From Gemmatimonadota bacterium (lineage in GTDB: Bacteria; Latescibacterota; UBA2968; UBA8231), in assembly GCA_026706505.1 (NCBI GenBank), contig JAPOYQ010000754.1:951-6968 (forward strand): a stretch of DNA of 6,018 bases. Reading direction: 5' to 3'. The notes below the pieces were generated by a model. The model was not told where the DNA came from. It saw nothing but the letters and a program-made list of their open reading frames with translations, and did no database searches. Each line of letters opens with the position of its first letter. Positions within the stretch are counted from its first letter, which is position 1. The translations under genes and the position numbers were made by a program. Shown here in pieces: positions 1 to 5,945 of this stretch.

Positions 1-978
1 GCTTTCGGTGCCGCGATAGCGCGCTTGTTTGGCTACTTGGATCTCGACGTCGAAGTGGCCGATGTTGCAGATGATGGCTCCGTCTTTCATCCGCTCCATT
101 TGGTCGATGCGAATGATGTCGCGGCACCCTGTCGCCGTGACGAAGATATCGCCCTCGGCAATGGTGTCGTCCATCTTCTTGACCTCGTAGCCTTCCATGG
201 CCGCTTGTAGCGCGCAGATGGGATCGATCTCGGTGACGATTACCCGCGCTCCCAAGCCGCGCATAGCGTCGGCGCATCCCTTGCCGACATCGCCGTACCC
301 GGCCACGACCACGACCTTGCCGGCGATCATTATGTCGGTAGCGCGCTTGATGCCGTCGGCTAGCGACTCGCGGCAGCCGTAGAGGTTGTCAAATTTGCTC
401 TTGGTAACGCTATCGTTGACGTTGATCGCTGGCACGGCGAGCGTCCCGGCTTCGAGCATCTGGTAGAGGTGGTGGACGCCAGTGGTCGTCTCCTCGGAGA
501 TGCCGCGGAGGCCCGGCAAAAGCTCTGGGTGCTTCTCGTGGATCCACTTGGTCAGGTCGCCGCCGTCGTCGAGAATTAGGTTGGGGCCAGCGCCGTCGGG
601 CCAGCGCAGGGTTTGCTCGGTACACCACCAGTACTCGTCCTCGGTTTCGCCCTTCCAGGCGAAGATCGGTATGCCGGTGACGGCGAGGGCGGCCGCCGCG
701 TGGTCTTGGGTCGAGAAGATGTTGCACGAGCACCAGCGCACCTGTGCCCCGAGCGCGGTGAGCGTCTCGATGAGCACGGCGGTCTGAATCGTCGCGTGCA
801 AGGAGCCGGCGATCCGCGCACCCGCGAGTGGTTGAGTGGCCCCGTACTCTTCACGTAGGGCCATTAGCCCAGGCATCTCTTGCTCGGCGAGAATGATTTC
901 CTGCCGGCCCCATTCGGCCTGCGATAGGTCGGCGACCTTGTAGTCTAGGTCGGCAGTCTTTTGTGCCGCGATTTCCAT
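1..978 (-). CDS. ahcY: S-adenosylhomocysteine hydrolase (adenosylhomocysteinase), C-terminus cut by window edge
   Basis: This cytosolic NAD-dependent enzyme reversibly splits S-adenosylhomocysteine into adenosine and homocysteine, removing the product that inhibits SAM-dependent methyltransferases. I translated the minus strand from the ATG at 978 and found 326 codons open to the left edge. Family members have about 430-470 residues, so about 100 C-terminal residues lie outside. Visible landmarks are SLHAT (His61), ILDDGGD (near 135-141, Asp138), SEETTTG (161-167, Glu163), [13 protein letters not shown] (186-198, with Asn188, Lys193, Asp197 and Asn198), the NAD-binding loop GYGDVGKG (227-234) and NIGHFD (305-310, His308). 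All known catalytic positions are present. The segment between DDGGD and SEETTT is short, as in the human-type enzyme, without the roughly 40-residue insert of many bacterial forms. The start is fixed by AAGGAG at 985-990, 6 nt before ATG. It lies 48 bp downstream of pckA on the same strand with no terminator between, so probably in the same operon. Confidence 0.97.
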   Translation of the reverse strand, partial: MEIAAQKTADLDYKVADLSQAEWGRQEIILAEQEMPGLMALREEYGATQPLAGARIAGSLHATIQTAVLIETLTALGAQVRWCSCNIFSTQDHAAAALAVTGIPIFAWKGETEDEYWWCTEQTLRWPDGAGPNLILDDGGDLTKWIHEKHPELLPGLRGISEETTTGVHHLYQMLEAGTLAVPAINVNDSVTKSKFDNLYGCRESLADGIKRATDIMIAGKVVVVAGYGDVGKGCADAMRGLGARVIVTEIDPICALQAAMEGYEVKKMDDTIAEGDIFVTATGCRDIIRIDQMERMKDGAIICNIGHFDVEIQVAKQARYRGTES

Positions 979-984
979 TGAGTT

Positions 985-990
985 CTCCTT
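985..990 (-). promoter_or_regulatory. Ribosome-binding site of ahcY
   Basis: The minus strand reads AAGGAG, then six bases (AACTCA), then ATG. It is a canonical SD sequence in the short pckA-ahcY gap and fixes the ahcY start at 978. The gap shows no hairpin with a T-run and no obvious promoter, which favours read-through from pckA. Confidence 0.85.
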
Positions 991-1026
991 ATGGGTGATG
1001 AGTAGTTTTGTAGTGTGGCAAATTCC

Positions 1027-2604
1027 TCACGCCGGTCCGGCTTGCTTTACGGCCGTTGAAGCTCCGTCCGCAAAGGCGGTGAAGTTCGCCTTGAAAAGTT
1101 CGGCGAGTTGGCCGGCGCGCTCGTCGTAGGCCGCGTCATCGGCCCAAGTTCGTCGTGGTACCATCTGCGCGCTGGGCACGTCCGGACACGCGCACACTAC
1201 GTCAAGGCCGAAGCGCGGGTCCCGCTCTGTGGGCGCGTCGGCCAGGGCTCCGGCGTGAATCGCGCTGATAATCGCTCGGGTGTGCTGGAGCGAGAGGCGC
1301 GTGCCCACGCCGTACGGCCCGCCCGTCCAGCCCGTGTTAACCAGCCAGACCTGCGCATTGTGGGCGCGAATCTTGTCGGCCAGCAGAGCGGCGTACTTGT
1401 TCGGGTGCCAGACCATGAAGGCCGCGCCAAAGCAAGCCGAAAACGTGGCTTCTGGCTCGGTGACGCCCATCTCGGTACCAGCGACCTTGGCCGTGTACCC
1501 GCTCATGAAGTGATACATGGCTTGGTCGGGCGTCAGGCGGCTGACTGGCGGCAGCACGCCGAAGGCATCGCAGGTGAGGAAGATGATGTCGCGAGGATGG
1601 CGACCGGTACAGGGGATCATCGCGTTGGGGATGTAGTCGATGGGATAGGACGCACGGGTGTTTTCGGTGATCGCGTCGTCGGCGTAATCGACTCGGCGGC
1701 TCTCCTCGTCGCAGACGACGTTTTCCAAGACCGTGCCAAAGCGAATGGCGCGAAAGATCTCCGGCTCTTGCCTTGGGGTCAAGTCGATGCATTTGGCATA
1801 GCAGCCGCCCTCGATGTTGAAGATTCCCTCCGCGCTCCAGACGTGCTCGTCGTCGCCGATCAACTGCCGCTGTGGATCGGTCGAAAGCGTGGTCTTGCCC
1901 GTGCCCGACAAGCCAAAGAACAACGCAGTGTCGCCGCTGGTTCCCGCATTAGCCGAACAGTGCATGGGCAGCAGGCCAGCTTTGGGCATGAGGAAGTTCA
2001 TCACGGTGAACACGCCCTTTTTCATTTCGCCCGCGTACTCGGTTCCCAAAATCACCATTTCCCGGCGCTCAAAGCTCAGGTCGATGCTGGTCGTGGAGGT
2101 CATCTCCGAAGTGTAGCGATTGGCCGGAAAGCGGCCAGCGTTGTATATGGTAAAGTCTGGCGGATCAAATTGGGCCAGTTCGGCTTCGGACGGGCGGATG
2201 AGCATGTTGTGCATGAAGAGCGCGTGGTATGCGCGAGAGCAAATCACGCGAATTTTGATCCGATATTGGGGGTCCCAGCCGGCGAATCCATCGACCACGT
2301 ACAACTGCTCGCAGGTGTTGAGATAGTCGATGGCACGCTCTAGGTTGATCATAAAGGTGTGCTCTTGGAGCTTGATGTTGACCGCACCCCACCAGATGTC
2401 GGCGCTGCTTTGCGGGTCGAAGACGATGCGCTTGTCAGTGGGACTGCGCCCGGTTTTGTTGCCCGAGGAAACCACGAGCGCGCCTTGATCGGAAATGATG
2501 GATCCGCGCTCGTGGCGCAGCGCTTCTTCGTAGAGTCTGGCTGGTGCTACGTTGCGGAGAATCGCGCCGACCGAGATTTCGTCGAGCTGGATGATTTCGC
2601 TCAT
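1027..2604 (-). CDS. pckA: Phosphoenolpyruvate carboxykinase (ATP)
   Basis: Catalyses oxaloacetate + ATP to phosphoenolpyruvate + CO2 + ADP in the cytosol, the committing step of gluconeogenesis from TCA intermediates. The 525-residue product is close to the roughly 530-540 usual for the ATP-dependent family. Visible motifs: [12 protein letters not shown] (47-58; Arg53 in the substrate site), [10 protein letters not shown] (190-199; metal and ATP lysines 195-196), [12 protein letters not shown] (214-225; metal ligand His215), the P-loop [10 protein letters not shown] (231-240), the PEPCK-specific LIGDDEHVW (248-256; metal-binding Asp), ENTRASYPI (314-322) and [14 protein letters not shown] (344-357) for nucleotide binding. 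No key residue is missing. The ATG at 2604 places the N-terminus as in homologues, but no SD precedes it (the upstream bases are ACAAAAAACC), unlike ahcY. It is probably the first gene of a pckA-ahcY unit. A long plus-strand frame lies antisense to it and is treated as a shadow. Confidence 0.98.
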   Translation of the reverse strand: MSEIIQLDEISVGAILRNVAPARLYEEALRHERGSIISDQGALVVSSGNKTGRSPTDKRIVFDPQSSADIWWGAVNIKLQEHTFMINLERAIDYLNTCEQLYVVDGFAGWDPQYRIKIRVICSRAYHALFMHNMLIRPSEAELAQFDPPDFTIYNAGRFPANRYTSEMTSTTSIDLSFERREMVILGTEYAGEMKKGVFTVMNFLMPKAGLLPMHCSANAGTSGDTALFFGLSGTGKTTLSTDPQRQLIGDDEHVWSAEGIFNIEGGCYAKCIDLTPRQEPEIFRAIRFGTVLENVVCDEESRRVDYADDAITENTRASYPIDYIPNAMIPCTGRHPRDIIFLTCDAFGVLPPVSRLTPDQAMYHFMSGYTAKVAGTEMGVTEPEATFSACFGAAFMVWHPNKYAALLADKIRAHNAQVWLVNTGWTGGPYGVGTRLSLQHTRAIISAIHAGALADAPTERDPRFGLDVVCACPDVPSAQMVPRRTWADDAAYDERAGQLAELFKANFTAFADGASTAVKQAGPA

Positions 2605-2620
2605 GGTTTTTTGTTGCGTT

Positions 2621-2640
2621 GTATAAAAGTCATCTTATAC
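2621..2640 (-). promoter_or_regulatory. Inverted repeat overlapping a possible pckA -10 box
   Basis: GTATAA (2621-2626) and TTATAC (2635-2640) form a perfect 6-bp inverted repeat separated by 8 bp. Read on the minus strand, one arm includes TATAAG (2639-2634), a plausible -10 box about 30 bp before the pckA ATG. No good -35 box sits at the right distance; the best match is the weak CGGTGA. The repeat could be an operator or a small leader hairpin. No regulator can be named. Confidence 0.3.
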
Positions 2641-2773
2641 ACTTTAAATGCGGCCTTCACCGGTGCCGGTAGAAGTATTTAGGTATTAGTCAATTAAGAT
2701 ACTTACCTGCGAATGAGCAAGCGCGTCCCACCAAGTTGACGATACAGTCTCAACACCCTACCTTGCCCCCACC

Positions 2774-2803
2774 TTGAGGAAATTCTGCCTATCATGTTAT
2801 ATC
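2774..2803 (+). promoter_or_regulatory. Promoter of the acetyltransferase gene (probably leaderless)
   Basis: TTGAGG (2774-2779) is followed after 18 bp by TATATC (2798-2803), with TG one base before it, giving an extended -10. Taking TTATAT (2797-2802) instead gives a 17-bp spacer. The expected transcription start is about 2809-2811, only a few bases before the ATG at 2813. The mRNA would have almost no leader, matching the absence of an SD. A weaker second candidate further up is TTGACG (2736-2741), 17 bp, TACCTT (2759-2764). Confidence 0.55.
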
Positions 2804-2812
2804 CAATCTATC

Positions 2813-3379
2813 ATGCAATCCCTCGTTACCCCCTCCGTCCTGTACCGGGATAGCTTCATAGAGGGCGCGGCCGAGTTCTTAGCCGAAGGCCGTTTCGACT
2901 CGACGTACGCCCGATCCCTCGGCTACGACAGCGACTCCCTCGCCGATCAGTTTCCGCAATTCGTACGCGATCTCAAGGCCCTCGCCGACGCGACACGTTC
3001 GCGAGTGCGGTACCCAGACCGAGTGCTCTGGCTCGTACACGATGGCGAGTACATCGGCCAAACTTCTATAAGACCCGAGCTCAGCACTCCGTATTTGCTT
3101 ACCTACGGGGGACACATTGGCTACAGCATTCGACCTTCTCGGCGGTGCCGCGGTTACGGCAAGGCCATCCTCGCTCTGACACTGGTGGTATCGCGGGAAA
3201 TCGGGCTGCGCCGCGTACTGGTCACCTGCGACTCGGACAACATTGGCTCGCGCAAGATCATCGAGCACAATGGCGGCCAATTCGAGAGTGCGATGGCCAT
3301 GCCCAGCCAAACATTTCACGCCGAGGGGCGCAAACCCGCGCAGTGCATTGAGAAGTTGCGCTACTGGATTGACCTGTAA
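2813..3379 (+). CDS. GNAT-family N-acetyltransferase (COG3981-like)
   Basis: A predicted cytosolic acetyltransferase that moves an acetyl group from acetyl-CoA to an amine; the substrate cannot be told from sequence. The product has 188 residues from the ATG at 2813. The acetyl-CoA loop is RCRGYG (111-116), fitting the family pattern R/Q-x-x-G-x-G/A. It follows the beta-strand GGHIGYSIRPS (99-109), and VLVTCDSDNIGSRKIIEHNG (135-154) is the typical motif-B region, where the conserved Asn and Ser begin the helix. About 70 N-terminal residues precede the core, as in COG3981 proteins. A longer reading from TTG at 2774 is possible, but that TTG is part of the likely -35 box and adds an atypical Cys-rich extension, so I reject it. 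No SD precedes either start. The gene is divergent from pckA, and a predicted secreted-protein gene follows 15 bp after its stop. Confidence 0.88.
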   Translation: MQSLVTPSVLYRDSFIEGAAEFLAEGRFDSTYARSLGYDSDSLADQFPQFVRDLKALADATRSRVRYPDRVLWLVHDGEYIGQTSIRPELSTPYLLTYGGHIGYSIRPSRRCRGYGKAILALTLVVSREIGLRRVLVTCDSDNIGSRKIIEHNGGQFESAMAMPSQTFHAEGRKPAQCIEKLRYWIDL

Positions 3380-3394
3380 TCACTGGATTGACCT
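3363..3394 (+). repeat. 13-bp direct repeat spanning the stop/start junction
   Basis: ACTGGATTGACCT occurs at 3363-3375 and again at 3382-3394. The similarity continues for 19 bp with three mismatches, so it looks like a small tandem duplication. The first copy encodes the end of the acetyltransferase (YWIDL), and the second lies directly before the next ATG. The TGA within the second copy (3389-3391) closes the upstream frame of the next gene, so that gene cannot start further left. Confidence 0.75.
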
Positions 3395-4345
3395 ATGATT
3401 GCCCTAGCTATCGCCTTATTGCTATCCACCGCTGGCCTGAGTCTAGCGGATCAAGGGGACGCAGCGTTGCGTCGCACACTCTACTCTGCCCTGCAAGAGC
3501 AACTCGCACAACAGGCCAGTTATTCGCAAGACTTCCTAAGTAGGCTTGCGCAAGAAAGCGGCATCCCCATAGAAGAGTTGCGCCCCCGGCTCCAGGTACT
3601 GATCGATTCACTGATGGCCCAGCGCAAAGCCGAGACAGATACTTGGGAGATGCTGCTTTTGCAGGGCGGGCCAGACATTGCGCCCGAGCGCGCCGACAAG
3701 CTAATCACCTACTTGGTCAAGGAGAGCCGCAGTGTGCTCGCCAACGAAAACAACGTCCTACTCGAAAAGAGGATCAAAAAGGTGGCGCGCAAGGCCAAGG
3801 TGCCGTTTTTCCAGAGCCGCGACTATATCCTCAGAATCCTCGCATGGGCGGTCGCCAGCAGCGCACCCCAAGATCAGGAAAAGCAGCCCCTACACTTCTT
3901 AGTCGTCGGCCATACCAACCCCTTTGAGGTGGCACTTGATCCCCTTTTCCTGTTTTTTGACACTGAGGACGAGGCCTTCGTGCGCGAACAGGTCCGCGAG
4001 ATCCAGCGATTCCTCGTGCCGGCATTGGTCCGGCGGCTACCCGAGTTGGACGCCATTGGCTGGGCCGTGCGCGAACGCGAGTCTAACGCCCTCGTAATCC
4101 CCGACTATCGACTGAGGGTCGGAATTGACGAGCTTCGCTTCGTTGGCTCAAACCTCGATCTCAAGCCCTGTATTGAAACTACTCTCGAAGTGACGCAGTG
4201 GGAATCTCAAGTCCGCTTGATGGAGGAACCATTCTCCTTTTGTAGCGAACAGCACGGCTCGGCTACCTCCCGCGAATTGGCACCCTTCTGGGACGAGGCC
4301 GCTGACTCGATTGGGGTACACTTGGTGGAGCGGCTGGGGCGCTAG
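3395..4345 (+). CDS. Predicted secreted protein of unknown family (316 aa)
   Basis: I do not recognise this protein. Residues 1-18 look like a Sec signal peptide: a run of Ile, Ala and Leu ending in LSLA before DQGDA, cleavable after Ala18, though the usual positive charge after Met is absent. There is no lipobox Cys, so a soluble periplasmic or extracellular product is likely. Residues about 20-155 look helical, with many Gln, Glu and Arg (LYSALQEQLAQQ) and a basic stretch EKRIKKVARKAK (124-135). Residues about 165-316 contain likely alternating strands (LHFLVVGH, LVIPDYRLRVGIDEL), suggesting an alpha/beta domain, and hold the only two cysteines (259 and 283), which could pair outside the cytosol. 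The ATG at 3395 is the first possible start because TGA lies two codons upstream; no convincing SD is visible. It is probably co-transcribed with the acetyltransferase 15 bp upstream. A hairpin with a T-rich tail follows 70 bp after the stop. Confidence 0.82.
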   Translation: MIALAIALLLSTAGLSLADQGDAALRRTLYSALQEQLAQQASYSQDFLSRLAQESGIPIEELRPRLQVLIDSLMAQRKAETDTWEMLLLQGGPDIAPERADKLITYLVKESRSVLANENNVLLEKRIKKVARKAKVPFFQSRDYILRILAWAVASSAPQDQEKQPLHFLVVGHTNPFEVALDPLFLFFDTEDEAFVREQVREIQRFLVPALVRRLPELDAIGWAVRERESNALVIPDYRLRVGIDELRFVGSNLDLKPCIETTLEVTQWESQVRLMEEPFSFCSEQHGSATSRELAPFWDEAADSIGVHLVERLGR

Positions 4346-4415
4346 TGGGTCTTAATCTTCGGTAGTGGTAAAGTTTGAAATTTTATTTTATAATGAGCGT
4401 TATTAAGGCCATCAT

Positions 4416-4488
4416 GGGCATATATAGTGGTCAGTACGGCTAATCGCTAGTTGCGAACCACAAGATATGCCCTTTTATCCTTGTTTTT
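4416..4488 (+). terminator. Strong hairpin with T-rich tail (terminator, or body of a small RNA)
   Basis: The 16-nt arms GGGCATATATAGTGGT (4416-4431) and ACCACAAGATATGCCC (4457-4472) pair at 14 of 16 positions around a 25-nt loop. A tail of TTTTATCCTTGTTTTT (4473-4488) follows. The arrangement fits a plus-strand terminator for the acetyltransferase / secreted-protein unit, which ends at 4345. The large loop and two internal mismatches are not ideal. A perfect TATAAT at 4389-4394 just upstream leaves open a short independent RNA. Confidence 0.6.
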
Positions 4489-4496
4489 ATATGCAC

Positions 4497-4536
4497 TTGA
4501 CAGCCTAAGTCTACATTATTAGGTTATGACTAACCT
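4497..4536 (+). promoter_or_regulatory. Promoter of the small YjzC-like gene with an overlapping palindrome
   Basis: A perfect -35 box TTGACA (4497-4502), a 17-bp spacer and TAGGTT (4520-4525, three of six -10 positions including the key first A and last T) predict a start near 4532. AGGTTA (4521-4526) and TAACCT (4531-4536) form a perfect 6-bp inverted repeat with a 4-bp spacer across the -10 and start site. That is a typical operator position, or it could be a 5' hairpin. Confidence 0.5.
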
Positions 4537-4551
4537 TACTTTAACATCTTA

Positions 4552-4565
4552 AAAGGAGATGATCC
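4552..4565 (+). promoter_or_regulatory. Extended Shine-Dalgarno of the YjzC-like gene
   Basis: AAAGGAGATGATCC matches the complement of the usual 16S rRNA 3' end (AAAGGAGGTGATCC) at 13 of 14 positions. It runs to within one base of the ATG at 4567, and the GGAG core is 8 nt from the start. This is far longer than a normal SD and contrasts with the absent SDs of pckA, the acetyltransferase and the secreted protein. Confidence 0.85.
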
Positions 4566-4566
4566 A

Positions 4567-4758
4567 ATGGCCAAAAATCTGAAGCCCGGACAAAGAGCCC
4601 CGGCATCAGGGCAGTACAAAGAGGTTGGACCACGAGGTGGGCAAACAAACCACGAGGTCACAGTCGTTAAGAATGAACCAATGCCTCCGACCAGGGGGAA
4701 GGGTCGCACATACGTTATTTCTGATCGTAGCAACAACAAGTCTGGTAGAGGTAAGTAG
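4567..4758 (+). CDS. YjzC-like small basic protein, function unknown
   Basis: A 63-residue cytosolic protein. Its pattern LKPGQRAPASGQY (5-17), VGPRGG (20-25), VTVVKNEPMPPT (31-42) and RTYV (47-50) resembles the YjzC-type family of short bacterial proteins, whose usual form is KPG-x-x-AP-x-SG-x-Y, then a Gly-rich turn, then a V-x-G-E-x-hydrophobic-PPT segment. I assign it from remembered family pattern; no biochemical role is established to my knowledge. It is rich in Gly, Pro, Lys and Arg, has no membrane segment or Cys, and the C-terminal tail after about residue 52 (Ser, Asn, Lys, Gly) is probably disordered. The start is fixed by the very strong SD at 4552-4565. It has its own promoter and a hairpin 24 bp after its stop, so it is a monocistronic cassette in AT-rich DNA, possibly acquired separately from the GC-rich genes to its left. 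Confidence 0.85.
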   Translation: MAKNLKPGQRAPASGQYKEVGPRGGQTNHEVTVVKNEPMPPTRGKGRTYVISDRSNNKSGRGK

Positions 4759-4782
4759 TATGATGTTTTGATGTAAAATGCA

Positions 4783-4816
4783 ACGGGGCAACCCCCGGCT
4801 AAAAAGGTTGCCCCGT
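4783..4816 (+). terminator. 11-bp perfect hairpin after the YjzC-like gene
   Basis: ACGGGGCAACC (4783-4793) pairs perfectly with GGTTGCCCCGT (4806-4816) around a 12-nt loop. Position and stability fit a terminator 24 bp after the stop at 4758. It is followed by CAAAGCCAAAAAAACC rather than a T-run, so it may stop transcription poorly and instead protect the mRNA 3' end. GGCT in the loop (4797-4800) could pair with AGCC (4820-4823) as a short pseudoknot. Confidence 0.55.
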
Positions 4817-4929
4817 CAAAGCCAAAAAAACCAAACCTCGCAAGGGAATTGATCTAATGGCTTATTTCTGTTTTGCTACTACATTTCTGCGGTATTCTAT
4901 CTGGCCTCGCCCACCATGAGTTCCTTTCC

Positions 4930-4946
4930 GGGGCATATTTTGCCCC
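4930..4946. repeat. Short GC hairpin
   Basis: GGGGCA (4930-4935) and TGCCCC (4941-4946) form a 6-bp stem with a 5-nt loop. No T-run follows on either strand. It shares the GGGGCA/TGCCCC core with the hairpin at 4783-4816. It lies just outside the proposed IS left end. Between these two hairpins (4817-4929) I see no convincing gene. Confidence 0.5.
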
Positions 4947-4949
4947 CCA

Positions 4950-5036
4950 ACTTGGTAGTAAAAGCAACTTAGCAAATCTGCCAAGTATTGTCAAGTCGTA
5001 AACCAGCCCCAGCGTAAGGCGGGTTTTCTAAGTTGT
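4950..5036 (+). other. Folded non-coding region with alternative hairpins at the IS left end
   Basis: Three helices compete. Helix A pairs 4950-4958 with 4978-4986 (9 bp, one G-U). Helix B pairs 4964-4982 with 5018-5036 (18 of 19 positions, three G-U pairs, 35-nt loop). Helix C pairs 5000-5008 with 5018-5026 (8 of 9). A and C can coexist; B excludes both. All four non-Watson-Crick pairs of A and B are G-U in plus-strand RNA but would be A-C mismatches in minus-strand RNA, so the fold favours a plus-strand transcript. A T-rich stretch (TTATTTTTC, 5036-5044) follows. It may stop transcription entering the IS from the left. No promoter for it is evident; read-through from the small gene is the simplest source. 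Confidence 0.5.
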
Positions 5037-5086
5037 TATTTTTCAACAGGTTATATCCAGTCGTTTTGTATCCTAGTCCGTTACCT

Positions 5087-5935
5087 TCAAGCGGCTACCC
5101 TGGGCCGGTATTTCGCAGGGCGTTTCGGTTTCGGCCTCGCTTGCTCCACTAACTCCAGAATCCAGCCGATGTTCATTGGCACGTTCATCAGGCCAGCTCG
5201 CATAGCGGGCGTCACCTTGATCGAGCTGTGAATACGGCAGAAGTTATAATGTAAGTAGTGAAGCGCCAAGGCACAGGCGTGATTGTGTAGTTTCTTGGAG
5301 AAAGCGTTGGTGCGCCGTGTGTAACGCCGTGCGCCCATACGAAGCGTCAGGTTTTGCCGTTCAACGCCAGACGTACTGATGTGATCGACGTTGGGATAGC
5401 CGCTTATTTTCTCGGCTAAGATGTCAAGTTGTTCGCGCTCATAAATCTTTTTGAGCATAGCAAAGTCAACCTTGTTGCCAAACGACTCGCTTACGGCGTC
5501 GACGTAGGGGCGATGGCCATCGCTGGTAATCTGAACGCGACCGGCCAAGCGACTCGCCAAGTCTCGCATAAAAACGCGGGCCGTCGATAAGGTTCGGTCC
5601 CCCAATTTCCACGACGCCATCAGCTTAGTGTCGGGGCACAATGCGGTCCATAGCCAAACGTCGCCAGCCTCCGGCGGTGGGTTGGTCGCCTTTGGTACGT
5701 TGCGCTCTTTCGCGTAAATAAACGTCCACACCTCATCCACCTCAATACGCTTACACGTTAAACCGCGTAAGGCGCGATCTTGAAAGCGAGCGGCGACATA
5801 GCCGACGTCGTTTAGTAGCTTGAGGATAGTAGGTTTAGATACTCCAGTTGTTCGAACCGTGGAGTTGACGCTCATACCTTCCACTAAACAACGGATGACT
5901 AAGGCTTGTTTTTCTTTGTTGGTTATATTGGCCAT
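5087..5935 (-). CDS. IS1-family DDE transposase, single ORF, intact
   Basis: Cuts and rejoins the IS ends to move the element. From the ATG at 5935 it has 282 residues. The N-terminal part (about 1-47) contains a helix-turn-helix (VEGMSVNSTV...GVSKPTILKLL) for end recognition. The catalytic triad is visible as RIEVDEVW (Asp67), ITSDGHRPYVDA (Asp139) and STSGVERQN (Glu192). The downstream blocks NAFSKKLHNH and HYNFCRIHSS are typical of this group, and the tail is basic (PKPKRPAKYRPR). Classical IS1 needs a -1 frameshift to join InsA and InsB; here one continuous ORF covers both parts, as in other single-ORF members. No frameshift or internal stop is seen, so it may be active. An upstream ATG at 5944 (MCV extension) lies one base from the -10 box and would not be transcribed, so 5935 is preferred. 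No SD is present. Confidence 0.92.
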   Translation of the reverse strand: MANITNKEKQALVIRCLVEGMSVNSTVRTTGVSKPTILKLLNDVGYVAARFQDRALRGLTCKRIEVDEVWTFIYAKERNVPKATNPPPEAGDVWLWTALCPDTKLMASWKLGDRTLSTARVFMRDLASRLAGRVQITSDGHRPYVDAVSESFGNKVDFAMLKKIYEREQLDILAEKISGYPNVDHISTSGVERQNLTLRMGARRYTRRTNAFSKKLHNHACALALHYLHYNFCRIHSSIKVTPAMRAGLMNVPMNIGWILELVEQARPKPKRPAKYRPRVAA

Positions 5936-5945
5936 AACACACATA

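Noticed and set aside
410..858. Several 80-107 codon frames on both strands inside ahcY
   Set aside because: They overlap the unambiguous ahcY coding frame, and their Arg-, Pro- and Ser-rich translations are typical shadows.
979..1026. SAH or SAM riboswitch before ahcY
   Set aside because: The 48-bp gap holds only the SD and no stem-loop of the needed size.
1108..2343. A 411-codon plus-strand open frame antisense to pckA
   Set aside because: It lies fully within the certain pckA gene, in the frame expected to stay open in GC-rich codon usage. Its translation is Gly-, Arg- and Val-rich with no domain pattern, and no start signal precedes it.
2774..2812. TTG start extending the acetyltransferase by 13 residues
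   Set aside because: The TTG is part of the likely -35 box, no SD precedes it, and the extension is not typical of the family.
4629..4658. 10-bp repeat ACCACGAGGT within the YjzC-like gene
   Set aside because: The two copies fall in different codon frames and encode different residues in a conserved protein region, so the match is probably chance.
4536..4791. Minus-strand frames of 61 and 67 codons opposite the YjzC-like gene
   Set aside because: They lie antisense to a well-supported gene with a strong SD and show no start signal or family resemblance.
4857..4919. A 20-codon frame (MAYFCFATTFLRYSIWPRPP) with AAGGG 10 bp upstream
   Set aside because: It is too short to judge, the SD is weak, and there is no clear promoter or downstream gene it could lead. 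It stays a possibility only.
4965..5035. CAACTTAG ... CTAAGTTG as an integron attC site
   Set aside because: The outer boxes do not fit the RYYYAAC and GTTRRRY core sites, and no integrase or cassette structure is present.
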